From Allium sativum (lineage: Eukaryota > Streptophyta > Magnoliopsida > Asparagales > Amaryllidaceae), in contig CM060915.1 of the NCBI GenBank assembly GCA_030737875.1, forward strand, positions 572,368,577-572,432,576: DNA of 64,000 bases, in the 5' to 3' direction. Numbering within the stretch: the first letter of the stretch is position 1; the number at the start of each line of letters is the position of its first letter. The position numbers and the translations under genes are program-made. The notes below the pieces were generated by a model. That model was given only the letters and a program-made list of their open reading frames with translations. It did no database searches and was not told where the DNA came from. This document shows, one piece after another, positions 12,822 through 24,100 of this stretch.

Positions 12822-14187
12822 TGTAATAACCCGAAAAATCCAAACCAATTTAAAAAATTTATTTTGGCAATTTTGATGAATTCTGAATATTTAAAATGGA
12901 TTATTTTAAATAATAGAGACGAGAAATTTATTTTGAATAGGATTAGAGCGTATATATTTATTTGAATCGACGTTAGAATATAATAATTTATTTTTAATTA
13001 TAAAAGTAATTGAAAATGGCACGGTAGTTTGAAATTTGATTTCAAATTTCAAATGAATGTACAGGATTCAAAATAAACCGGATTTTAGCAAAACCAAAAA
13101 TATTAGAATCTATTTGAGAATATATTTCCAACGAATCCAAAAAATTGAAATTTCATAGCGGGAATCAAAAGTTATGCCCAGACGGAAATTCAGAATAGTC
13201 GCTATGGAAATTATAGCCCTTAAAAATGGAAATTTTGCAAACGACCTCTGTTTTCGACGAATCCACTTTTGTTGGATCCGGAATGTCGAATTATTGCTAG
13301 ATTCCAAAATTCATAATTTTCTGAATCAATATGTGAGCGTGGCAAAGGAAAACGTGTTTTAACAGTTTCAGTCAATTTCGATCGACCAGAAAATGACCAT
13401 TTTTTAAATGGTCTCAAAATTTGACGAAACTAGTTTTGTTAGGACCGTATCATCAATACGGAGCTAGAAATAATTTTTCCGGAAATTTTAGAGTCCGTAT
13501 GGGACCCTAGTAAATTGAAATGTACAATTTAAATTGAACATATAGATTTAAATTTAAATGGAAACTGATTGAAACGATAGAATTGGCTTACGAAACATAT
13601 CCCATTTTGTTCGAAATAGGGGATTTGGCTAGGGGCGATAGTCGTTGGGTTTGATTTCAAGTTCGTAGCAATAAGCAAGTAAATTCTAAATTAAATTATA
13701 TTACTTAATTATATATATGTAGAAAATCTTGGTTAAACCCTCCATAATTTCAACCCCTAGTCAAACCAGATAAGTCGCCGCCTCCTTTAGGGTTAAATGG
13801 GCGATTTTGTTCCTTACTTCCCATTCAAATTTATCCTAGTCTGCTGAATGAAATTCGAAGATTTATGTAGCAAAATCAAAGAGAAAAGGAAGGGCTTCAA
13901 ATCTGTAGGAGCATGATCGTCTGTCGTCTGGCATGTCAAGAGCAATCGAAGCTCAAAACCCTGAAGTTCGGACGCGATTTCTGGCACCTGGGCGCGTGCG
14001 AGTTCGCCTGAACTCCGGGTGGTGGTGGCGTTGTCCATCGTCTTCGTCATGAGCGGTTCAGATCATGGTCAAGCGCGATGATTTAAGAACGGTGGGGAGC
14101 CCTAGTTTCCGCCTGTGGGTTCAAAGTTATCAACGCTGCCTGGGGACAACGAATACAAAGAAGAAGGAGATGGTAATCTCCTGTTTA

Positions 14188-14400
14188 ACAGTGTTTATAA
14201 AATAGAAATACAGTGTTCATAAAATAGAAAAATACACTGTTTATAAAATAGAAATAGTGTTCATAAAATAGAATAATACAGTGTTTATAAAATAGAAAAT
14301 ACAGTGTTCATAAAATAGAAAAATACAGTGTTTATAAAATAGAAATGTACAATGTTGGTAAAATAGAAATATAGTGTTTTTAAAATATGAATATACATGG
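14188..14400. repeat. ~23-bp minisatellite in family X LTR c
   Basis: About ten degenerate copies of cagtgttYataaaatagaaaaata. The matching array in the partner LTR is at 20017-20225, with unit-level differences. Confidence 0.7.
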
Positions 14401-15672
14401 TTTTAAAAAAAATAACATAGATTTAAAAAATAAAAATTAGCTTTGTTTGAAAATAAAAATAGACATCATTTTAAAAATATAAATAGAAATGATTTTGAAA
14501 ATATATACATACACATGATTTTAAAAATATAAAATATACTTGACGTTTTGAAAATATAAATAGCGATGTTTTAAAAACATAAATAGCGATTTTTAAATAT
14601 ATAAACATCATATTAAAAATGTGATTTTTAATATGAACAGCGTAGAAAAGACTACATTGAATATCGGGCCAAACCAAGCTATTCAGAAATGAAGAAATGA
14701 AACGGCGGAGTGGAACCCAAAGGTGAGAAATCCTCACTTTTATTTTATTTTTCTAGTTTGAAACATATGCTACGATGCAGACGGTGCTTAGCAGCACCCG
14801 ACACATGTCGTCCACAGACCATGGATGACTTGTTTGTTTGATTGATGTGTTGTGAAAATTGATTATGTGAGGTGGAATGAATAAATATTTTATAGTTAAA
14901 AATATAATTTTTAACGTGTATATAAAATAAATATTTATAAACAAATCGGATGATTTGTTTATATACACACATTTGACTGATATTGATTGAGACGATAAAT
15001 TTTACACATCGCCCAACGACACAGATAAAACCTATGTTTGATTGTTTGAAACTCCAGACGGGTATTGGGATGATAGTGGACATACACTAATCCCAATTAT
15101 TAGTTGTATGTCGATCGATTGATCGACAAGCTGTTGTAAGCATTAAATAATAATATTTGATGCTTATACAGTGTAGAATGCACTCTAGATGATGGATTGC
15201 TGTTTTCATTATTGTTATACACATTTGTTGTGTGAAATCCATATAATGACATTATATGGTAATTGATTGTGTCTCTTTCCAGTACAAATAGAATGAATAT
15301 TTTAAAATAACGATTATTTTAAAATAACGAATATTTTCAAACAATATTCAGAAAAGAGTCAAAATATGATTTTGATGTCCGATTTGGGATGGACACGAAT
15401 ATATTTAAAAATATAAAGCCGTGTTGATTAGATTAATGCCATTTTGATGTAAACGATACTTATATCGATTCTATTCATTTTTATAATGTATATCGAAAAG
15501 GAATTGATTTCAAAATATATTGTTTTGAAAATATTATCATTTATATATCGATGATATGGAATATTCAATTTTGATTAGAAATTGAATATGAAGTTGAAAT
15601 CGTTTTGAAAACGAATTTAAAACGATTTATAAAATACGTTTTGAAAGGAAATCAACGAAATATTATATATAC

Positions 15673-15673
<1 letters not shown>

Positions 15674-15737
<64 letters not shown>
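15674..15737. repeat. TA microsatellite
   Basis: About 32 TA dinucleotides. The partner LTR has only a short interrupted TA stretch at 21484-21502, so the run expanded after the two LTRs separated. Confidence 0.9.
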
Positions 15738-15739
<2 letters not shown>

Positions 15740-16403
15740 GGCCTGAATAGAACGCGCCGCGCTGCGGTAGTTCGCGAATTTCGTCCATTTACTTCGAATG
15801 GATATTACGGGAGATCCGACCGTCGGATTTTCCTAAAACTGGAACCATTGGGTTCGTATCGAAAATAGCTTTCTACGAATATTAGATATTTGAAATCTAA
15901 TGGTTGGATTTGGAATTATGTCCAAATCAAATTTGGAAAAGGTCGTTGTAAGTGCAGTTCGATGGCCGTTTATGGAAATCGAATGTACGGGCCTTGATAA
16001 AAATATTAAAAATACCAATAATTAGTGTAAAATCATAATGAATGATTTGGAAAGAATTGGGATGAAAAGCTCCATATTTGAAAAGATAAAAATAGATTTT
16101 TATCGAAATGAACTAGTTTTGAACTAGAATTATAATCCATTTATTTTGTAAAATAAATAAATTGGATTTGAAATGGTTTTAAAAATAACCAGAATTTCCG
16201 ATATATAAGTTGGATTGGATTTGAATCGAAATTGTCTTCGGAATATTTCGATGTTGGATTTCGTGATTATACAGATATTGTTATGGAAATTTGAAAGATA
16301 TATTTATATCGTTATTTCCAATACGGTATTTGTTGGTTGTAGGATTTGATATTGAATAGAAGCCGATATATTTTCTATTCAGAGCCTTGTATTTAATATC
16401 AAA

Positions 16404-17192
16404 TGGGATTTGGGTTTGTCTGAATGGTGTCTTCATTAACACTATTCTTAAATCCAGTTGCGAAAAAGATTAAATCTTTTTATTTAGATTTAATGAAGTA
16501 TACCAATTAATTAATATTTAATTGCAATTGAATTGAAATTGATTTTTGGGTTCACCGTGAACGGTGTTTAGAATAACACTTGTTCTTTAATCCAATAATT
16601 AATGGAATGTGAGTTGGGTTTATCGTGAACTGTGTTTTAACGACATTCGTTCTTTAACTCGATTTACATTGAAATGTGATTTGGAATTTATAAATCTTTT
16701 GTTAAGATTTAAAGGAGATTTTCCGAAGTAAAGTTTTCCAATTTAATAAAATAAATTGGAATAGAATGGAATTCGATTTGGTAATAATCGAAGTGAATTT
16801 CTGTGGATGAGGACTGCTAATATATATGGGATTTGAAAGGCTTTGCCGTTATTCCATTTATATTGTTAGTCGGATATGGAAGTTTATATCAATTTGTTTT
16901 GCATGAAGGTTCCATCGTTAATGGAATGAGATTTGGGTTGTCGTGAATGGTATCTTTAATAATACTATTCTTAGACCCAACGAAGTTAAGAAAATCAGAA
17001 ACTAACTGGAGATTAGTTAAGCTGAATGGTTTCCTGGGTATTGATCTGATGTTGGTTTCGGCCTTCGGGGTTATTACTTAGGGAATTGCTCACTTGCTAA
17101 TTTATGGTTAATGGCTGATTGAATAGAATGCAATTTTGGGGTTTATCGTGAACCGTGTTTTAAATAACATTAGTTCTTTAACCCAGTTAAAG
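16404..17192. repeat. Five dispersed self-complementary modules in family X LTR
   Basis: Modules at about 16404-16462, 16546-16596, 16614-16664, 16931-16985 and 17137-17190 share the layout gggttt(at)cgtgaa...gttctttaaccc, so each can fold on itself (gggtt with aaccc, gtgaac with gttc). The same five occur in the partner LTR at about 22150-22940. Confidence 0.6.
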
Positions 17193-17587
17193 ACGGGATA
17201 TGATTTCCCAAGTTAAACAATCATTGATATTGATTTTTGGGAGGATTAAAACCAAGTGGAGTTTTAATGAATCTTTAATTAGATTGAAAGGTGAATTGAT
17301 AATTTAAATTATCAAATTCAAGAAGTGATCGAGAATGGAGTATCACCAGTTCTTGTTGTAGCCATGATGGGGGGTTCTCACCATGTGGTTTGGTGGCGAA
17401 CAGTGGGCTCTTACCCCTACATGTCCCTTGCGAGGGTTGGTTTTTGTGTGCTGACAGTCGAGAGGCTGGCCGTAAAACAAGTGATACTGGGGGACCATGT
17501 GGGAGCCACAATGGGTTTTACCTGCTGCTTAGGGGGATATATGAAGGGATGGTTGCAAAGCCTACCGGATTTCGTCGGCTATCTAAC

Positions 17588-18640
17588 ATTTTGGTATCAT
17601 AGCTTTGGTTTACAAAGCTCGAGAACAAGACACATTAGAACCATACGAAAGAACTCATCAAAGATTGGATTAGTAATATCCAATGAGAATGAATCGTTAG
17701 AGATGGGATCAGTAGTATCCTAGAACGAGTGTGAAGAGTATATTTTTAAAATGAAAACGAATTTTGTTTTGAAAATTTAAACTTTATTCAACGTATTTGA
17801 ATATTTATTTGTATTGAATTTGGGCAATCCAATATATAAAGATTTTAATATACGTCTGATCCATGTGTATTGAAGCCTCAAACATACTGGATAGATATAG
17901 AATCACAGTGTAGTCGCCTGGAGACGATCCTGATGATTACTATAGTATCATCAGTATTTGTGTTCGAGTTTCGAAAGTGGGATGTTTATATATTTCCATC
18001 AGACTGGTGTGAGAACCAAAACTAGACAGGGTTACTTATTGTGAATTGGCATCAAAAACATGATTTTCTGTATGTAAATCAAAGTTATGAATTTGAAAAC
18101 ATAGTCAACTAATTGATTGATGGTTCTGTTGTATGATTATTTGTTATCTTATAAAACTCATATGTGAAAGAATGGTAAATTTAGGCCACATGTACCAAAT
18201 CTTGGGCTGTATTGAAAATTGTTTGAAATTGCAAGCATATACATGTGTATCCATTGAACAGGTCATAGCAAGGAGGCTAGAGCAGAGGAATAAAATTGTT
18301 TGCCCGACAAATAGGTACATGTTTACTGTATTTCTTGGGGTTTGGATGATTTTATGAGCCAATTGGCTAGCCACTTGGCTGTTTCTTTTTCTTTTTGGAT
18401 TGGAGTGGCCTGTATGGCAATTTCGGGATTTTCCCGATGCTCCCGTGCATGCGAGGCTACGACGAATTTTGTCGAAAATTTAGGGTGTTAGCCAAATTTT
18501 GGAAGAATTTGACAATTTATTAGAAACTGAAAAGTTGAAGAACTTAAGCCATAATGAAAATAATGAAAGTTGAGTTGGTTTGTAAAACAACTTTCAGCTT
18601 CGTTCCTTTTCGGGGAAGAATAGTTTTAAGTGGGGGAGAA
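17588..18640 (+). other. Internal region of family X element, non-coding
   Basis: TGGTATCATAGC at 17592-17603 is one base off the tRNA-Met primer-site core TGGTATCAGAGC and follows ctaaca, as expected right after an LTR. The region ends with the polypurine tract aagtgggggagaa (18628-18640) abutting the right LTR. No ORF with gag or pol similarity lies between; the 74-132 codon ORFs look random. Confidence 0.55.
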
Positions 18641-21600
18641 TGTAATAACCCAGAAAATCCGAACTAATTTAAAAATTTTATTTTATCAGTTATGATGAAT
18701 TTTGAATATTTAAAATGGATTATTTTAAATAATAGCGATGAGAAATTTATTTTGAATAGAACTAGAACGGATATATTTATTTGAATCGACGTTACAATAT
18801 AATTATTTATTTTTAATTATAAAAGTAATTGAAAATGGCGAGGTAGTTTGAAAATTCGATTTCAAATTTCAAATGAATGTACAGGATTCAAAATAAACCA
18901 GATTTTAGCGAAACCAAAAATATTAGAATCTATTTGAGAATATCTTTCCAACAAATCTGAAAAATTGAAATTTCATAGCGGGAATCAAAAGTTATGCCCA
19001 GATGGAAATTCAGAATTGTTGCTATGGAAATTATAATCCTTATAAATGGAAATTTTGCAAACAACCTCTGTTTTTTACAAAACCACTTTTGTTGGATCCG
19101 GAATGTCGAATTATTGCTAGATTCCAAAACTCATAACTTTCTGAATCAATATGTGAGCGTGGAAAAGGAAAACGTGTTTTAACAGTTTCAGTCAATTTCG
19201 ATCGACCAGAAAATGGCCATTTTTCAAATGGTCTCAGAATTTGATGAAACTAGTTTTGTTAGGACTTATCGTCAATACGAAGCTAGAAATAATTTTTCTG
19301 GAAATTTTAGAGTCCGTATGGGACCCCAGTAAATTGAAATGTACGCTTTAAATTGAATATATAGATTTAAATTTTAATTTAAATGGTAACATATCGAAAC
19401 GATAGAATTGCCTTACAAAACATATCCCGTTGTGTTCGAAATAGGGGTATTTGGCTAGGGGCGATAGTCGTTGGGTTTGATTTCAAGTTCGTAGCAATAA
19501 GCAAGTAAATTCTAAATTAAATTATATTGTTTAAAACTATATATATAGAAAATCTTGGTCAAACCCTCCATAATTTCAACCCCTAGTCAAATCAGATAAG
19601 TCGTCGCCTCCTATAGGGATAAACAGGCGATTTTGTTCCTAACTTCCCATTCAAATTTATCCTAATCTGCTGAATGAAATTCGAAGATTTATGAAGCAAA
19701 ATCAAAGAGAAAAGGAAGGGCTTCAAATCTATAGGAGCATGATCATCTATCGTCTAGCATGTCAAGAGCAATTGAAGCTCAAAACCCTGAAGTTCAGATG
19801 CGATTTCTGGCACCTGGGCGCGTGCGAGTTCGCCTGAACTCCAGGTGTTGGTTGCGCCATCCATCATCTTCGTCATGAGTGGTTCAGATCGTGGTCAAGC
19901 GTGATGATTTGAGAACGGTGGGGAGCCCTAGTTTCGGCCTATGGGTTCGAAGTTATCAACGCTGCCTGGAGACAGCGAATACAAAGAAGAAGGAGATGGT
20001 AATCTCCTATTTAACAGTGTTTATAAAATAGAAATGCAGTGTTCATAAAATAGAAAAATACAGTGTTTATAAAATAGAAATACAGTGTTTATAAAATAGA
20101 AAAATACAGTGCTTATAAAATAGGAAATACAGTTTTCATAAAATAGAAAAATACAGTGTTTATAAAATAGAAATGTACAATGTTGGTAAAATAGAAATAT
20201 AGTGTTTTTAAAATATGAATATACATGGTTTTAAAATAAAAATAACATAGATTTTAAAAATAAAAAATAGCTTTGTTTGAAAATAAAAATAGACATGATT
20301 TTAAAAATATAAATAGACATGATTTTGAAAATATATACATACACATGATTTTAAAAATATAAAATATACTTGACATTTTGAAAATATAAATAGCGATGTT
20401 TTGAAAATATAAATAGCGATTTTTAAACATATAAACATCATATTAAAAATGTGATTTTTAATATGAACAACGTAGAAAAGACTACATTGAATATCGGGCC
20501 AAACCAAGCTATTCAGAAATGAAGAAATGAAACGGCGGAGTGGAACCCAAAGGTGAGAAATCCTCACTTTTATTTTATTTTTCTAGTTTGAAACATATGC
20601 TACGATGCAGACGGTGCTTAGCAGCACCCGACACATGTCGTCCACAGACCATGGATGACTTGTTTGTTTGATTTCTAAAAGTTGATTGAGTGAGGTGGAA
20701 TGAATAAATATTTTATATTTAAAAATATAATTTTTAACATGTATATAAAATAAATATTTATAAAAAAATCGGATGATTTGTTTATATACACACATTTGAC
20801 TAATATTGATTGGGATGGTAAATTTTACACATCGCCCAATGGCACAGATAAAACCTGTGTTTGATTGTTTGAAACCCCACATGGGTATTGGGATGATATT
20901 GGACAAACACTAATCCCAATAATTAGTTGTATGTCGATCGATTGATTGACAAGCTGTTGTAAGTGTTAAATAATAATATTTGATGCTTGTACAGTGTAGA
21001 ATGCACTCTGGATGATGGATTTCTATTTTCATTGTTGTTATACACATTTGTTGTGTGAAATCCATATAATGACATTATGTGGTAATTGATTGTGTCTGAT
21101 TCCAGTACAGATAGAATGAATATTTTAAAATAATGATTATTTTAAAATAACGAATATTTTCAAACAATATTCAGAAAAGAATCAAAATATGATTTTGATG
21201 TCCGATTTGGGATGGATACGAATATATTTAAAAATATAAAGCTGTGTTGATTAGATTAACGCCATTTTGATGTGAACGATATTTATATCGATTTTATTCA
21301 TTTTTATAATGAATATTGAAAAGGAATTTATTTCAAAATATTATGTTTTGAAAATATTATCATTTATATATCGATGATATGGAATATTCAATTTTGATTA
21401 GAAATTGAATATGAAGTTGAAATCGTTGTGAAAACGAATTTAAAATGATTTATAAAATGCATTTTGAAAGGAAATCGACGACATATATATTATATATATA
21501 ATGGCCTGCTGCGGCAGTTCGAGAATTTCGATCATTGACTTCGAATGGATATTACGGGAGATCCGACCGTCGGATTCTCCTAAAACAGAAATCGTTGGGT

Positions 21601-23067
21601 TCGTATCGAAAAGAGCATTCTAAAGAATATTAGAGATTTGAAATCTAACGGTTGGATTTGGAACTATGTCCAAATCAAATTTGGAAAAGGTCACTGTAAG
21701 TGCAGTTCGATGGCCATTTATAGAAATCGACTACACGGGCCTTGATAAAATTATTAAAAATACCAATAATTAGTGTAAAATCATAAGAAATGACTTGGAA
21801 AGAATTGGGATGAAAAACTCCATATTTGAAAAGACAAAAATATATTTTTATCGAAATGAACTAGTTTTGAACTAGAATTATAATCCATTTATTTTGTAAA
21901 ATAAATAAATTGGATTTGAAATGTTTTTAAAAATAACCGGAATTTCCAATATATAAATTGGAATGGATTTGAATCGAAATTGTCTTCGGAATATTTCAAT
22001 GTTGGATTTCGTGATTATACAGATATTGTTATGGAAATTTGAAAGATATATTTATATCGTTATTTCTAATACGGTAATTGTTGATTGTAGGATTTGATAT
22101 TGAATATAAGCCGATATAATTTCTATTCAGAGCCTTGTATTTAATATCAAATGGGATTTGGGTTTGATGTGAATGGTGTCTTCATTAACACTGTTCTTAA
22201 ACCCAGTTGATAAAATGATTAGATCTTTTTATTTAGATTTGATGAAGTATACCAATTAATTAATATTTAATTGGAATTGAATTGAAATTGATTTTTGGGT
22301 TTACCGTGAATGGAGTTTAAAATAACACTTGTTCTTTAACCCAATAATTAATGGAATGTGAATTGGGTTTATCGGGAACTGTGTTTTAACGACATTCGTT
22401 CTTTAACCCGATTTACATTGAAATGTGATTTGGAATTGATAAATCTTTTGTTAAGATTTAAAGGAGATTTTCCAAAGTAAAGTTTTCCAATTTAATAAAA
22501 TAAATTGGAATGGAATGGAATTCGATTTGGTAATAATCGAAGTGAATTTCTGTGGATAAGGACTGCTAGTATATATGGAATTTAAAAGGCTTTGCCGTTA
22601 TTCCATTTATATTGTTAGTCAGATATGAAAGTTTATATCTATTTGTTTACCATGAAGATTCCATCGTTAATGGAATGAGATTTGGGTTGTCGTGAATGGT
22701 ATCTTTAATAATACTGTTCTTAGACCCAATGGAGTTAATAAAATCAGAAACTAACTGGAGTTTAGTTAAGTTGAATGGTTTCCTGGGTATTGATCTTATG
22801 TTGGTTACGGTCTTCGGGGTTATTACTTAGGGAACTACTCACTTACTAATTTATGGTTAATGGCTGATGGAATAGAATGTGATTTTGGGGTTTATCGTGA
22901 ACCGTGTTTTAAATGACATTGGTTCTTTAACCCAGTTAAAGACAGGATATGATTTCCCAAGTTAAACAATATTGATTTTTGGGAGGATTAAAACCAAGTG
23001 GATTTTTAATGAATCTTTAATTAGATTGAAAGGCGATTTGATAATTTAAATTATCAAATTCAAGAAG
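18641..23067 (+). repeat. Family X 3' LTR (copy d), left part
   Basis: It starts TGTAATAACCCAGAAAATCC directly after the polypurine tract and aligns with 12822-17338. It is interrupted at 23067 by the Tat element and resumes at 37090 after the AGAAG duplication. Confidence 0.8.
23063..23067. repeat. Tat element target-site duplication, left copy
   Basis: AGAAG directly precedes the left LTR and is repeated exactly at 37090-37094 after the right LTR. The undisturbed target, atcaaattcaagaagtgatc, is preserved in the sibling LTR near 17311-17330. Confidence 0.95.
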
Positions 23068-23957
23068 TGTTAGCCTACTTTGTGAACTAGGCAACACAAA
23101 GTCAAGAAACCAAACATTGAATGATATTTTTAATTATAAGGCTTCGGTTCGGATTGAAGGAAAACACTACAATTCAGGTTGAGAGCTGCAGCTGCTCGGA
23201 TCGGGTTGAATCCTGGTCGGATCGGATAAAATTCCCTGATCAGATCGGTGATCTCTTACTAGATAGATTGGTGAGGCATATCCAATCGGATCGGAAGGCA
23301 GCTAAATCTCGAACGGATCGGAAGGCCATCTGCTTGCCACAACACTGGAGCGGAGCGGAATAGGTCAGAGAAGGAAAGACGCCCAAACCAATCCGGTTCG
23401 GATCGGATATCCCGATCCGAACCCCCTACCTGCACGCTTCCGACCCGCACCCATGATCCAGGTTAATCTCCTGAAAAATCGCCTGGAGAACCGGACCGGC
23501 TATGACTAATTCCTACCCCTAACGTCCATCTCTTTGATGTGTTGTCAGCTTGATAGTTCATCCGAACCCGAAGAGAGTGCGATGGATAACACGTGGCCCG
23601 ACCCGGATTGAATCTCAGGCAAATTCACACCTATAAATACCCCGACTGGAGACAAAGAAAAGGATCTTTTTTCGGCACTTAGAGAATTCAATCACCTCCA
23701 TCATCCGAACTCCATTACTCCCGGAAAATCCAAACCGTCTTTCATTTCTTGTTTTAGTCAATTGAGTGAACAAAAGTGAATTGTGAGAGAGAATTACTTT
23801 GTATTTGCAACTGAATTATTGAATATAGTGAAAGATAAGTGGACGTAGGCATTTGTTCGCCGAACCACTATAAATCCTGCGTGTTCATTTCTATTTTTAT
23901 CTCATTTTATCTTGTTTTAGATCAATTTGGGTGTTAGAACCACTTTTGGGTCTAACA
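23068..23957 (+). repeat. Tat element 5' LTR
   Basis: 890 bp, TGTTAGCC...GGTCTAACA. It holds the promoter for the sense transcript (listed separately) and repeated ggatcgg / ccgatcc words. Confidence 0.95.
23590..23639 (+). promoter_or_regulatory. Sense promoter in Tat 5' LTR: G-box and TATA box
   Basis: CACGTG (G-box core) at 23590-23595 and TATAAATA at 23632-23639 are spaced as in a plant core promoter. Transcription would be expected to start about 30 bp further on, near 23665, which divides the LTR into U3 and R-U5. The same motifs recur in the 3' LTR (TATA at 36764-36771). The start site is inferred. Confidence 0.65.
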
Positions 23958-23960
23958 TTT

Positions 23961-23979
23961 TGGTGCTTTCACTGAGAAC
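23961..23979 (+). promoter_or_regulatory. Tat element primer binding site
   Basis: TGGTGCTTTCACTGAGAAC lies three bases after the LTR. It begins with the TGG needed to pair with a tRNA CCA end. I do not assign the tRNA. Confidence 0.7.
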
Positions 23980-24100
23980 CCTCATCTAAATTCTTTATTT
24001 TCCGGGATCTCTTTCTACTTTTTGGACCGTTGAGTTCAAAGAAGTGAATCCTTAAGTTTCTCCGTTTTCTTACATTCGTTGAAGTAATTGTCAAAGACTC

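Larger units (their letters stand above)
12822..17587 (+). repeat. Family X 5' LTR (copy c), 3' part replaced or deleted
   Basis: Positions 12822-17347 align nearly end to end with the right LTR (18641-23067 continuing at 37090). The two then part company after tatcaccagtt. The right LTR continues for 1.9 kb more, while this copy has about 240 bp of unrelated text before the primer-site-like motif at 17592. The family landmarks, a GC-rich island (13860-14150), a 23-bp minisatellite (14188-14400) and a long TA run (15674-15737) are all present. Local identity with its partner varies from roughly 91% near the start to near 100% around 14.6-14.85 kb. Confidence 0.75.

Noticed and set aside
15605..15868. 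87-codon ORF containing a Tyr-Ile run
   Set aside because: The run is a translated TA microsatellite.
17325..17723. 132-codon ORF in the family X internal region
   Set aside because: Crosses the LTR/internal junction and primer-site-like motif; no recognisable domain.
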